From Cellvibrio sp. UBA7661 (GTDB taxonomy: Bacteria > Pseudomonadota > Gammaproteobacteria > Pseudomonadales > Cellvibrionaceae), in the NCBI GenBank assembly GCA_002483365.1, contig DLHT01000018.1:78411-142410 (forward strand): a DNA stretch of 64,000 nt. Reading direction: 5' to 3'. The stretch's first letter is position 1. Every line of letters begins with the position of its first letter. Below, piece by piece: positions 18,709 to 27,568 of the stretch. The position numbers were made by a program, and so were the translations under genes. The notes beneath the pieces are model-generated. The model had not been told where the DNA came from and searched no databases. It saw nothing but the letters and a program-made list of their open reading frames with translations.

Positions 18709-20763
18709 TTACCAAATTTTCACACGCACATTTTCATCGCGGTACATTCCATCGCCCGGTTTAACACCATAGACCTCATAAAACTCTGTCATGTTCGACA
18801 GTGGCCCCAGTACGCGATACTCGCCCGGTGAGTGTGGTCCGTTAATCACTTGGCGGCGTAAGGCTTCATCGCGGTATTTGATTCGCCATACTTGTGCCCA
18901 GCCCATAAAGAAGCGTTGCTCAGCGGTAAATCCATCAATCGTTTTACCGGGGTTTCCGTCCAGTGAATTTTTGTAAGCGCGATGGGCGAGAGTAACGCCA
19001 CCAAGGTCTGCAATGTTTTCACCTAAACCGAGCGCGCCCTGCAAATGCAAATCATCAATCGGGTTGTACGCACTGTATTGATCAACCATTAATTGCGCGC
19101 GCGATTTAAATTGCGCCGCGTCTTCTTCTGTCCACCAATCGCGCAAATTGCCGTCGCCATCTGAGTGTCGCCCTTGGTCGTCAAACCCGTGGGTGAATTC
19201 ATGGCCGATCACCGCACCGATTGCGCCATAGTTAACGGCATCATCCGCGGCAACATTAAAAAACGGCGGTTGCAAAATCGCTGCAGGAAAGACGATCTCA
19301 TTCATGCTCGGGTTGTAATAGGCATTGACCGTTTGCGGTGTCATTACCCACTCGGTGCGGTCTACCGGTTTGCCCAAGCGGGCGATGGCGCGCTCTTGCT
19401 CACAGATTGCATTGCGGCGTAAATTGGCGACCAATTCTTTGGCGTTAATGTTGACGCAATCGTAGTCGCGCCATTTTTCCGGATAACCAATTTTGGTGTT
19501 GAATTTGGCGAGTTTTGTTTGGGCCTGGCGTTTGGTTTCCGGGCTCATCCAGGTGAGTTCTTCAATTGATTGTGAGTAAGCTTTACGCAAGTTTTCAATC
19601 ATCAAATCCATGCGCGCTTTGGCTTCTGGTTTGAATTGTTGCTCAACGTATTTCTTGCCAACTAAAAAGCCCAACTGCGTATCGGCTAATTTAGCGGCGC
19701 GTTTTTCACGTGGGCGCTGCTCTTGAATACCACTCAATGTTTTGCCATAAAAATCAAAGTTGGCATCGACGAATGCTTTGTTTAGATTTCCGGCATCATT
19801 ATTCAACACATGAAAGGTTAAATATTGCTGCCAGTGCGCTAACGGGATTTTCCCCTGCAGCTGGGCAAATGCTTCCACATAAGTGGGTTGGTTAATGACC
19901 ACTGCATCAATACTGCCCAGGTTCGCTGCATCAAAAAAACGGTTCCAATTCAAACCCGGTGCCGCTTTGTTCAGCTCTGCCAGCGTCATTTTGTTGTAGG
20001 TGGCGGTGCGGTCACGGTTTTGCACGCGCGTCCAGTGAATGGTGGCAATTTTTTTCTCAAGTGCAACAACATTCGCCGCTGCTTGTGTTGGGTTTTTTTC
20101 ACCCGCGAGTGTGAATAATTGTGCAATGTACTTCTGGTATTTGCCCAGCAACTCAACGGATTGGGCATCGGTTTTTAAATAGTATTCACGGTCAGGTAGG
20201 CCCAGGCCGGATTGATACGCACCGGTAATATATTGCTCGGAGTTTTTATCATCCTGATCGATATACAGCTCAATCGGCGTACCGGTACCGTAAGGCTGCC
20301 ACTCTCCCCACAGTAACGCCAGATCCGCGTGATTTTTGAGTTGGTCGATTCGCGCCAAATAAGGTTTCAGTGGTGATAAGCCCAATTGTTCGATTAATGC
20401 CTCATCCATAAACGATTTATACAGATCGGCAATTTTTTGTTCGTCTGAACCCGCAGGCTGTTCAGTCGCTGCGAGTGATTGGATCATCGCGCGCACATCA
20501 TTTTCTGCATTTTCAGCGAGCGCATCAAAGCTGCCCCAGCGCGCTTTATCAGCGGGAATTTGGGTGTTGTCCAACCATTTTCCGTTTACATAGCGGAAAA
20601 AATCCTGCTGCGGTGCAACACTGGTATCCATACTGCTCAAGTCAATTCCTGAACCTAATGCGCTACCGTTTTGCGATGTTTCACTTGAAGGGGAATTGTT
20701 GCTACACGAACTAACGCCGAGCGCTAATGAAATACCCAGCGCGATTGCGGTCATTTTTTTCAT
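18709..20763 (-). CDS. M13-family zinc endopeptidase (PepO/neprilysin-like), lipoprotein
   Basis: This 684-residue metallopeptidase cleaves peptides outside the cytoplasm. The N terminus is a lipoprotein signal (LGVSSC). The zinc-binding HEFTH lies near residues 521-525, and the downstream ENIADLGG supplies the third ligand, as in neprilysin. NAYYNP upstream is the substrate-binding motif of M13 enzymes. The C terminus is the typical short aromatic ending (VRVKIW). Length and domain order are normal. The dienelactone-hydrolase-type gene is only 35 bases upstream on the same strand, so they may share a transcript. Confidence 0.94.
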   Translation of the reverse strand: MKKMTAIALGISLALGVSSCSNNSPSSETSQNGSALGSGIDLSSMDTSVAPQQDFFRYVNGKWLDNTQIPADKARWGSFDALAENAENDVRAMIQSLAATEQPAGSDEQKIADLYKSFMDEALIEQLGLSPLKPYLARIDQLKNHADLALLWGEWQPYGTGTPIELYIDQDDKNSEQYITGAYQSGLGLPDREYYLKTDAQSVELLGKYQKYIAQLFTLAGEKNPTQAAANVVALEKKIATIHWTRVQNRDRTATYNKMTLAELNKAAPGLNWNRFFDAANLGSIDAVVINQPTYVEAFAQLQGKIPLAHWQQYLTFHVLNNDAGNLNKAFVDANFDFYGKTLSGIQEQRPREKRAAKLADTQLGFLVGKKYVEQQFKPEAKARMDLMIENLRKAYSQSIEELTWMSPETKRQAQTKLAKFNTKIGYPEKWRDYDCVNINAKELVANLRRNAICEQERAIARLGKPVDRTEWVMTPQTVNAYYNPSMNEIVFPAAILQPPFFNVAADDAVNYGAIGAVIGHEFTHGFDDQGRHSDGDGNLRDWWTEEDAAQFKSRAQLMVDQYSAYNPIDDLHLQGALGLGENIADLGGVTLAHRAYKNSLDGNPGKTIDGFTAEQRFFMGWAQVWRIKYRDEALRRQVINGPHSPGEYRVLGPLSNMTEFYEVYGVKPGDGMYRDENVRVKIW

Positions 20764-20798
20764 TGCGATTTCCTTGAATGGTTGTGATGAACGTTAAA

Positions 20799-21551
20799 TC
20801 AGTAGAGCGCGCGCTTGAACATGCCCAGTGCAGTTTGGTATCCCCACAATTGCAACTCGGCATCGTAGCGGTCGCCTTCATCGCGCATAAACGCGTGTAC
20901 ACCGTTCACTTCATGCCAGGTGAAATTCACGTTATGGGCAACCAGATTTGCATACACTTTTGCGCGGCCCTCGGGCGAAATGTGCGGGTCTTGTTTGCCC
21001 CAGATCATTTGCAGCTCGCCTTTGATTTCACCGGTGCGAGTCAAACTTTCATTACCCGGTTGTGATGGCGTCAAACCTGAATGGATGTCAGTTGCATAAA
21101 AACAACTGGTTGCCGAAATAGCCGGGTGGATTGCTGCACGGTAAGCCAAACCACCGCCCAGACAAAACCCCATCGCGCCGATTTTCCCCGAGTAATAGGG
21201 CAGCGTTTGGACGTAATCGATCATCGCTTGGGTATCGGTATCGTGTGCTTCCAAATATTTTGCGACTTTATCCGCGTTGCCTTTATCGCGGCCCGCATCG
21301 TCGTAACCCAATACCGTACCGATAGGATTTAATTCATGGAACACTTCCGGAACAATCACAATAAAACCATGCCCCGCCATAATTTGTGCGCTGCGGCGAA
21401 TGGGTGAGGTCTGCTGGAAAATTTCGGAGTAAAGAATAATGGCGGGGAATTTTTTACCGGCGGTTTCGGCGGTGTCTTTCGGGTGATATACATAACAGCG
21501 CATTACGCCGGTGGGAGTATTCAAATCGGCTTGATGGTTCTGAATTAACAT
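20799..21551 (-). CDS. Dienelactone hydrolase family protein
   Basis: This 250-residue alpha/beta hydrolase has the dienelactone hydrolase pattern: the nucleophile is cysteine in GFCLGGG near residue 130, followed by the family stretch AIHPAISATSCFYATDIHSG and the catalytic His in VHAFMRDEGDRYD near the C terminus. True dienelactone hydrolases act in chloroaromatic degradation, but nothing nearby supports that pathway. A general carboxylesterase role is more likely. No signal peptide is present. GGAG lies about 10 bases before the ATG at 21551. Confidence 0.88.
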   Translation of the reverse strand: MLIQNHQADLNTPTGVMRCYVYHPKDTAETAGKKFPAIILYSEIFQQTSPIRRSAQIMAGHGFIVIVPEVFHELNPIGTVLGYDDAGRDKGNADKVAKYLEAHDTDTQAMIDYVQTLPYYSGKIGAMGFCLGGGLAYRAAIHPAISATSCFYATDIHSGLTPSQPGNESLTRTGEIKGELQMIWGKQDPHISPEGRAKVYANLVAHNVNFTWHEVNGVHAFMRDEGDRYDAELQLWGYQTALGMFKRALY

Positions 21552-21590
21552 CAGGTGCTCCTCGGAGATGTTGTGATTTGTTTTTGATGA

Positions 21591-23024
21591 TTAGTGTTTA
21601 AATTGCTGTTCCAGTGTTTGCATTAATACCTGTACTTTGGCGATGGATTCGCGGTATTCCTGATCGGTTTCAGAGTCGGCGACTATACCGCCGCCGCCCC
21701 AGCAATGGATCTTGTTGCCATCGCAGACCAGTGTGCGTATTGCAATGCTGGTGTCCATTTGGCCATCGGCACTGATATAGCCCAGGCTGCCGCAATAGAG
21801 TGAGCGGCGTGAGGGCTCCAATTCTTCAATGATTTCCATGGCGCGGATTTTCGGTGCGCCGGTAATGCTGCCACCGGGGAAGGCATCGCGCAGTACATCA
21901 ATTGCCGTTGCGCCTTCGTTTAACTGGCCGGTCACTGTGCTGACCAAGTGATGGACATTGGCAAAGGTTTGCAGTTCACACAGCGCGGGCACACGCACGT
22001 CCGTGCAGTGTTTGCTTAAATCATTGCGCAGCAGGTCAACGATCATCACATTTTCGGCGCGGTTCTTCTGGCTGTTTTGCAGCCATTGGGCATTGGCGAT
22101 GTCTTCTGCGTCGGTGGTGCCGCGTTTGATAGTGCCTTTGATCGGTTTTGTTTCCACCTGTGTGCCGCGTACCTGAATAAACCGCTCGGGCGATAAACTC
22201 AGCACCGCGCCGGTCTCCAACTGCATAAATCCCGAAAAAGGTGAGGGCAGCACCTCGCGCAAGGCGAGGTAGGCAACGAACGGGTCCCCGCTATAGTCAG
22301 CGCTAAACCGCTGGGCAAAATTCACTTGGTAGCAATCGCCCGCGCGGATGTATTCCTGAATGCGGGTCAGTGCCTCACGGTATTTCTCTACTTTAAGATT
22401 GCTTTCAAAGCCATTGATTTCAAAAGAAATATTATCGTTTTTAATGAATTGCTTTAAGTCGTGAAACATCGGTTTTTGCGATGCATTCAAGCACAGCTGC
22501 TCGATTTCCAAAAAGTTATAAGCACTTTGCAGGCTACCGCTGAGCGCTTCATTGATAACCAAAACGGCTGTTTGGTATTGGTGATCCTGAATAATCGCCC
22601 AAGGGTAAAGGCCGATATGCATGTCGGGCAGGGCGATGTCATCGGCAGCCAGCGAAGGCAACACTTCAATACGGCGACCAAGGTCGTAACCGAAATAACC
22701 CACAGCGCCGCCTATAAATGGCAGGGTCGGATGAGTTTGGTTTTCGTGATCACCGAGTAAATCGCGCACTAGATAAAACGGGTCATCCTGTGAATCGCGG
22801 CTGTTGCCGGTATGGTCGCTAATACGGGTTTGCCCGCCTTGGGTGAGCAGCATCTGTTGTGGCGCAGCGCAGATAATATCGAAGCGGCCGTAGTGGCTCA
22901 CAGGGCGGCCCGAATCTAACCACACTGCGTAGGGCAAATGGCGCACAGCAGCAAACCAGAAAGCCGGTTCAGGTTGATAAACAAGCGGAATAATGCGGAG
23001 CTTTTCAGCAAGGAATCTGGGCAT
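21591..23024 (-). CDS. pabB: Aminodeoxychorismate synthase component I
   Basis: PabB aminates chorismate to 4-amino-4-deoxychorismate for folate synthesis. The 477-residue protein has the chorismate-binding core: SPERFIQVRGTQVETKPIKGT, ENVMIVDLLRNDL, and PGGSITGAPKIRAMEIIEELEP. The KPIKGT form with a catalytic-region lysine distinguishes PabB from TrpE. CGSLGYIS and SIAIRTLV complete the C-terminal core. The cysH-thrH-pabB order is known from Pseudomonas; here a sugar permease, a peptidase and a hydrolase have been placed between thrH and pabB. Confidence 0.95.
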   Translation of the reverse strand: MPRFLAEKLRIIPLVYQPEPAFWFAAVRHLPYAVWLDSGRPVSHYGRFDIICAAPQQMLLTQGGQTRISDHTGNSRDSQDDPFYLVRDLLGDHENQTHPTLPFIGGAVGYFGYDLGRRIEVLPSLAADDIALPDMHIGLYPWAIIQDHQYQTAVLVINEALSGSLQSAYNFLEIEQLCLNASQKPMFHDLKQFIKNDNISFEINGFESNLKVEKYREALTRIQEYIRAGDCYQVNFAQRFSADYSGDPFVAYLALREVLPSPFSGFMQLETGAVLSLSPERFIQVRGTQVETKPIKGTIKRGTTDAEDIANAQWLQNSQKNRAENVMIVDLLRNDLSKHCTDVRVPALCELQTFANVHHLVSTVTGQLNEGATAIDVLRDAFPGGSITGAPKIRAMEIIEELEPSRRSLYCGSLGYISADGQMDTSIAIRTLVCDGNKIHCWGGGGIVADSETDQEYRESIAKVQVLMQTLEQQFKH

Positions 23025-23160
23025 GGAATCTGTGGTCAGCGCCGTTACGGGGCTTGCATTCTACCCCATGATTGCCAGCCTTCGGCAAATAGACTTTGGT
23101 GCCAAGCCCGTTTAAGCTGCATTGCTCTAATGTTGTTTTAACAGCTTAAGGAATCGCCCA

Positions 23161-23790
23161 ATGGATGTTCTTTTATTTATCTTCGCAATGCTGATTGGTG
23201 GTGTTGTTGCCTGGCAAGCCTTCAGTTGGTACTACAACAAAAAGTTCAAACGCCCCGTGCAAGATGTCAGCGCAGAATCGCACGTGCTGCTGGAGCGGAT
23301 CGAAAAAGTATTTAAAGTCGTGTTGGCGGAAGGTTACTTCACTGAAATTTATGACCACAACACCAAGCGCGACTTTTTTGGCATTTTCAAAACCAATAGC
23401 AAAGCGCTCGTGGTTGCCAAAGCCAAAGTTGCCGTCGGTTATGATTTCGCCAAAATGAAATTCCGCCGCGACCACAATTCGCGCACTTTGGTGATTGAGC
23501 AGTTCGCCGCGCCGGAAATCCTTTCCATCGATACCGATTACAAGTTTTATGACATCAACCAGGGTGTGCTGAATAAATTTGATAACGAAGACTTCACTGA
23601 AATTCTGGCCGAAGCAAAAAAACTTATGCAAGAAAAAGCGATGGAAAGTGATCTGCCGCAGATCGCACACAAGCAGCTGCAATTAATGATGCAACAACTC
23701 TGCGCCTCGGTAGGTTGGCAATTGGAGCATGAGAAAGTTTTGGAGCCGCTAAAAACTATACACGTCATCACCGACGAAAACGCAAAATAA
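23161..23790 (+). CDS. DUF4230 membrane-anchored protein
   Basis: This 209-residue protein has one N-terminal membrane anchor (about residues 3-22). Its soluble domain is typical of DUF4230 proteins: about 55-150 is beta-rich (FKVVLAEGYFTEIYDHNT, then KALVVAKAKVAVGYDF), and a helical C-terminal part follows. Function is unknown. The gene is 15 bases before the DUF2339 gene on the same strand and probably in the same transcript. It is divergent from pabB. Confidence 0.8.
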   Translation: MDVLLFIFAMLIGGVVAWQAFSWYYNKKFKRPVQDVSAESHVLLERIEKVFKVVLAEGYFTEIYDHNTKRDFFGIFKTNSKALVVAKAKVAVGYDFAKMKFRRDHNSRTLVIEQFAAPEILSIDTDYKFYDINQGVLNKFDNEDFTEILAEAKKLMQEKAMESDLPQIAHKQLQLMMQQLCASVGWQLEHEKVLEPLKTIHVITDENAK

Positions 23791-23805
23791 AAACAAGGAA
23801 CGCTT

Positions 23806-26706
23806 ATGGCACTGCTCGTTATTTTTACGCTGGTCGGCATGGCGCTGGGTGAGGCCATTTTTTACGATAATGGTTGGTTAATTGGTGCGGGCTTGGGGTT
23901 CTTAATCACCAAAGTCATCTTGATGGGCTACCACATCAAACGCCTTGAGCGCGATGTGAATACGCTCAAAGCCGATCCGTTATCTGCCGCGCGCGCCGCA
24001 GCTGGGCAGCCATCACCGGTGCGACCATCAACTACACAACCATCAACTACACAAGCGGCAAGCGCACCGCCACCAACCACCACACAGGTTCAAACCGCAT
24101 CTGTGCCTGCAACATCCGTTGCTGAACAACGCGTGCCATTGGCAGAGCGATTAAAAGCACACGGGATTGAATTGCCACCAGAAACTGCATCGGTTGAGTT
24201 ACCAATCAGTGATGCCGAATTGGAAAACCTTGCGCTGGCGACTGCGCAACCCGGCGCAGAATCACATCCCGAGCAGATTGCAAAACCCGTCGCGCCCAAA
24301 CCAGCTCCTGCAATTCCCGCTAAACCTGCAGAGCCCGATGTATTTGAAAAAGGCATTGCGTTTATCAAACGTTTTTTTACCGAGGGCAATCCCATTGTCC
24401 GCATCGGTATGGTCGTGATGTTTTTCGGTTTGAGCTTTTTAGTGAAGTACGCGTCCAACCAGGGTTTGTTACCGATTGAATTGCGCATGGCAGCCGTTGC
24501 CGCGATTGCACTTACGCTGATCGTACTGGGCTGGAAAACCCGCGAGCGGGCAGGGGGTTATGGTTTGGTATTGCAAGGTGGTGGTATAGCGGCGCTTTAT
24601 CTCACCGTATTTGCAGCGGCAAAAATGTATTCGCTAATGCCCACCGGCGGCGCGTTTGCGCTTATGTTTATTATTGTGATCTTGGGTGCGCTGCTTGCGA
24701 TTTTACAAAACGCGCAGGTGCTTGCACTTATGGCGACGGCCGGTGGATTCCTTGCACCGATTCTCACATCCGATGGTTCAGGCAATCACGTCGGGTTATT
24801 CAGTTTTTATCTGCTGCTCAATATTGGCATTCTCGCCATCGCCTGGTTCAAAACCTGGCGGCTGCTGAATTGGGTCGGGTTTGTATTTACCTTTGTGATT
24901 ACCTCCATTTGGGGTGTGCTCAAATATGAGCCGCATTTGTACGGGAGCACTCAACCATTCTTGCTCGCTTTCTTCGCGCTCTATTTAACGGTGTCGATTT
25001 TATTCTCGCTTAAACAGCCGCCGAATCTAAAAGGGCTGGTCGATGGCAGTCTGCTTTTTGGTTTGCCGATTGTCGGCTTCGGTTTGCAAACGGAATTGTT
25101 GAAGCACACCGAATACGGTTTAGCGATCAGTGCGTTGGTGCTGGCGATTATTTATATCGCATTGGCGCGTGTGCTCTGGGCCAAATACCAACACACGCAT
25201 CGCGTATTGATTGAATCGTTTATCGCATTAGGCGTTGCCTTTGCTACCTTGACCATTCCATTAGCGATGGATGCGCAATGGACATCGGCCACATGGGCAT
25301 TGGAAGCAACCGGCTTGATCTGGGTTGGCTTGCGCCAGCAGCGATTGCTGCCGCGCTGCGCGGGTTATTTGCTGCACATAGCAGCGGCTTGTTCGTTAAT
25401 GATTCACGGGTTGGATACCGGCACTCGCGCGTTGATTGATGGTGATTTTATTAGCCTGTTAATTCTGGCTGCATCGTCACTGTGCATTGCGTATCTGCTC
25501 AGCCGTTTTGCAGAAAACGCAAAACCGGTTGAAAAAATCGTGGCCAATGTGGCGATGATTATCGGTTGGCTCTGGTGGTTATTGGCCGCAAGCCGTGAAA
25601 TTAATACGCACATTGCAGGTGAGCATCAATTTCCCGCGTTGATATTAATGTTTGCCGCATCGGTTGCAGCATTGTTAGCGTTGAGTAAAAAAGTTCAGTG
25701 GCCTGAATTGGCGCGCATCGGCTTTTGGTTGTTGCCGCTGGGCATGGTGTTATCGATGAATAATTTTGGCGAAGGATTATTTATCGGTTACGACGTATAT
25801 CCATCGCAACGCTGGGGCTTGTTGGCACTCGCAATTTTCTTTGCCGTGCAATATCGCTATTTATGGCAACAAACCGGCCGTGCTGCCTGCGGTATTTTGA
25901 GTGTGTACCACGTATTAACCGCGTGGTTTATTTTCAGCTTAATCGGCTGGGAGGCCAGTTACTGGCAAAGCAAAATGAACTGGTATGGCACCAGCGCTGC
26001 CGTATTATGGTTTGTGTGTTTGGTAGCGCCGTTACTTGGGCTGATGTTCTTTACGCACAAAGCCAGCGAATCAGGCAAAACGATTTGGCCATTTACCCAG
26101 CACGCAGCGGATTATAAAAATCTGATTCCTGCACCATTACTGTTTGGTTTGCTCTGCTGGTTTGTGATCGCCAGCCATTACTCAGGCGCAACTACACAAT
26201 TCTATTTGCCCATTTTGAACCCGCTGGATTTAGCACAAGCAGCCGTATTGGTATTGTTCGTCTATGCCATGAAGCGCGGCTTTATCGGGTTAAATAATCT
26301 CACGCCAGAGGTTCGCTACGGCGCATTGGGTGTGTTGGGTTTTGCGTGGATCAACATTGTATTACTGCGCGCCGTGCACCAATACGCGGGTATTGAGTAT
26401 TCAGCGGTGGTGATGTGGAACTCCGTTGTGGTGCAAATGTCGCTATCAATTCTGTGGGCGGTATGTGCGTTGGTAGTGATGAATCTTTCCCGCCGTTTGC
26501 AAGAGCGCAAACTGTGGATGGTGGGTGCAGGTTTATTAGCAATCGTTGTCTTAAAACTGTTTACCAAAGATGCATCAGGCACAGGAACACTTGCGCGTAT
26601 TGTGTCGTTTATTGTGGTCAGTGGTTTGATGATTTTGATTGGTTATCTATCGCCAATACCGGCAAAAGCAAAACCGCAAAACGATAAAGAAGAAGCCGCA
26701 CCCTAA
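23806..26706 (+). CDS. DUF2339 polytopic membrane protein
   Basis: This 966-residue integral membrane protein starts with a short hydrophobic hairpin, then a Pro/Ala/Thr-rich low-complexity segment (about residues 60-180), then more than 20 predicted membrane helices. The first helices after the linker (PIVRIGMVVMFFGLSFLVKYA) and GGFLAPILTSDGSGNHVGLFSFYLLLN are characteristic of DUF2339. Function is unknown. It is frequently found with DUF3999 proteins, which is the case here (27569). The low-complexity region contains a recent 15-bp DNA duplication. Confidence 0.85.
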   Translation: MALLVIFTLVGMALGEAIFYDNGWLIGAGLGFLITKVILMGYHIKRLERDVNTLKADPLSAARAAAGQPSPVRPSTTQPSTTQAASAPPPTTTQVQTASVPATSVAEQRVPLAERLKAHGIELPPETASVELPISDAELENLALATAQPGAESHPEQIAKPVAPKPAPAIPAKPAEPDVFEKGIAFIKRFFTEGNPIVRIGMVVMFFGLSFLVKYASNQGLLPIELRMAAVAAIALTLIVLGWKTRERAGGYGLVLQGGGIAALYLTVFAAAKMYSLMPTGGAFALMFIIVILGALLAILQNAQVLALMATAGGFLAPILTSDGSGNHVGLFSFYLLLNIGILAIAWFKTWRLLNWVGFVFTFVITSIWGVLKYEPHLYGSTQPFLLAFFALYLTVSILFSLKQPPNLKGLVDGSLLFGLPIVGFGLQTELLKHTEYGLAISALVLAIIYIALARVLWAKYQHTHRVLIESFIALGVAFATLTIPLAMDAQWTSATWALEATGLIWVGLRQQRLLPRCAGYLLHIAAACSLMIHGLDTGTRALIDGDFISLLILAASSLCIAYLLSRFAENAKPVEKIVANVAMIIGWLWWLLAASREINTHIAGEHQFPALILMFAASVAALLALSKKVQWPELARIGFWLLPLGMVLSMNNFGEGLFIGYDVYPSQRWGLLALAIFFAVQYRYLWQQTGRAACGILSVYHVLTAWFIFSLIGWEASYWQSKMNWYGTSAAVLWFVCLVAPLLGLMFFTHKASESGKTIWPFTQHAADYKNLIPAPLLFGLLCWFVIASHYSGATTQFYLPILNPLDLAQAAVLVLFVYAMKRGFIGLNNLTPEVRYGALGVLGFAWINIVLLRAVHQYAGIEYSAVVMWNSVVVQMSLSILWAVCALVVMNLSRRLQERKLWMVGAGLLAIVVLKLFTKDASGTGTLARIVSFIVVSGLMILIGYLSPIPAKAKPQNDKEEAAP
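24025..24054 (+). repeat. Perfect 15-bp tandem duplication in the DUF2339 gene
   Basis: CCATCAACTACACAA occurs twice in direct succession and encodes PSTTQPSTTQ in the linker. Both copies are identical, so the duplication is recent or under active slippage. Confidence 0.9.
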
Positions 26707-26748
26707 CAGGGTGATGTCAGTCAGTTAAATAGTATATGTTCACCAGAA

Positions 26749-26774
26749 CGTCATCCCCGCAAGCGGGGATCCAT
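26749..26774. repeat. REP-like palindrome
   Basis: ATCCCCGC, AA, GCGGGGAT form an 8-bp perfect hairpin within CGTCATCCCCGC...GGGGATCCAT. This resembles the dispersed intergenic repeat family that starts CGTCAT(T/C)CCCGC in many proteobacteria. No T run follows, so it is not a normal terminator. It lies in the 160-base gap after the DUF2339 gene. Confidence 0.65.
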
Positions 26775-26866
26775 AGGTTTTAGGATCTAAAGCTGGAATC
26801 GGAAATTGAGAGCTGAAATTCAGGAATCGTGCTTTAACACTACAACAGGGGAATAAAAGGATTCGT

Positions 26867-27529
26867 ATGAAAAAGTTAATCGTGATCGGTGTTTTGTTTG
26901 CAGCCTACTGGTATTGGAATGACGGACAGTTACCATTTTTAAATGGCAACAGTGGTGTAGCGGTAGATGGCAACGGAAACCCGGCGGTATGGGTTTTTAC
27001 CTTTAGCGGTTGCGGCGATGCGTGTAATAGCGTGGTAAAAGAATTGCGTAACCGCAATGTGCCTTTCACTGAAAAAGTGATCAGCCCCGATCAGCGCGAT
27101 GAGCCAGATTATAAATTATGGCAGGGGTTCCGGGCAGGCAATGCATTTCCCTTGGTCGCTGCAGGCAATCAAACTGCAACAGGTTCTTATGTTCCCGCTA
27201 TAGCGAGTTTGTTAGGAAAAACATTTGGCGAGGCTTATCTCACGCCAGCGGAAAAACGCTACTTCAAATCGCATTTCAATACGGATGGTTCGCCCCGCAT
27301 TGTGTTGTATGGAACCGATTGGTGCGGTTACTGCGCCGCGCTGCGTAAAGAATTCAGGGCAAATCAAGTTAGCTTTCAGGATGTAGATGTAGAAAAACAA
27401 GGCGATAAAAACCAGTTGCTCCAAACCATGGGTATTAACGGTTATCCGGCCACCTGGGTGGGTTATACCAGAGTTCAGAATGGATCTGATTACAATGCGG
27501 TTATGTCACTGGTAAAGAATTCAAATTGA
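26867..27529 (+). CDS. Membrane-anchored thioredoxin/glutaredoxin-fold protein
   Basis: This 220-residue protein has an N-terminal hydrophobic anchor (about residues 2-18) and two thioredoxin-like halves. The N-terminal half has SGCGDAC (about 45-50) and a glutaredoxin-like pattern. The C-terminal half has WCGYC with Cys153 and Cys156, the redox-active CxxC, followed by a cis-Pro region (GYPATWVGY). The anchor places it in the inner membrane with the domains probably in the periplasm. Its partner is unknown. It lies between DUF2339 and DUF3999, which might be envelope proteins it helps to fold; this is inference. GGGGAATAAAAGG precedes the start. Confidence 0.8.
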   Translation: MKKLIVIGVLFAAYWYWNDGQLPFLNGNSGVAVDGNGNPAVWVFTFSGCGDACNSVVKELRNRNVPFTEKVISPDQRDEPDYKLWQGFRAGNAFPLVAAGNQTATGSYVPAIASLLGKTFGEAYLTPAEKRYFKSHFNTDGSPRIVLYGTDWCGYCAALRKEFRANQVSFQDVDVEKQGDKNQLLQTMGINGYPATWVGYTRVQNGSDYNAVMSLVKNSN

Positions 27530-27568
27530 TCCAGCATTTTTAAAAAGCTTCCAAAAGGTTTATAGGTA

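Noticed and set aside
20799..21551. Chlorocatechol pathway enzyme
   Set aside because: The enzyme family fits, but no other aromatic degradation gene is nearby.
26749..26774. Rho-independent terminator
   Set aside because: The hairpin is strong but no T run follows on either strand, so a REP-like repeat is more likely.
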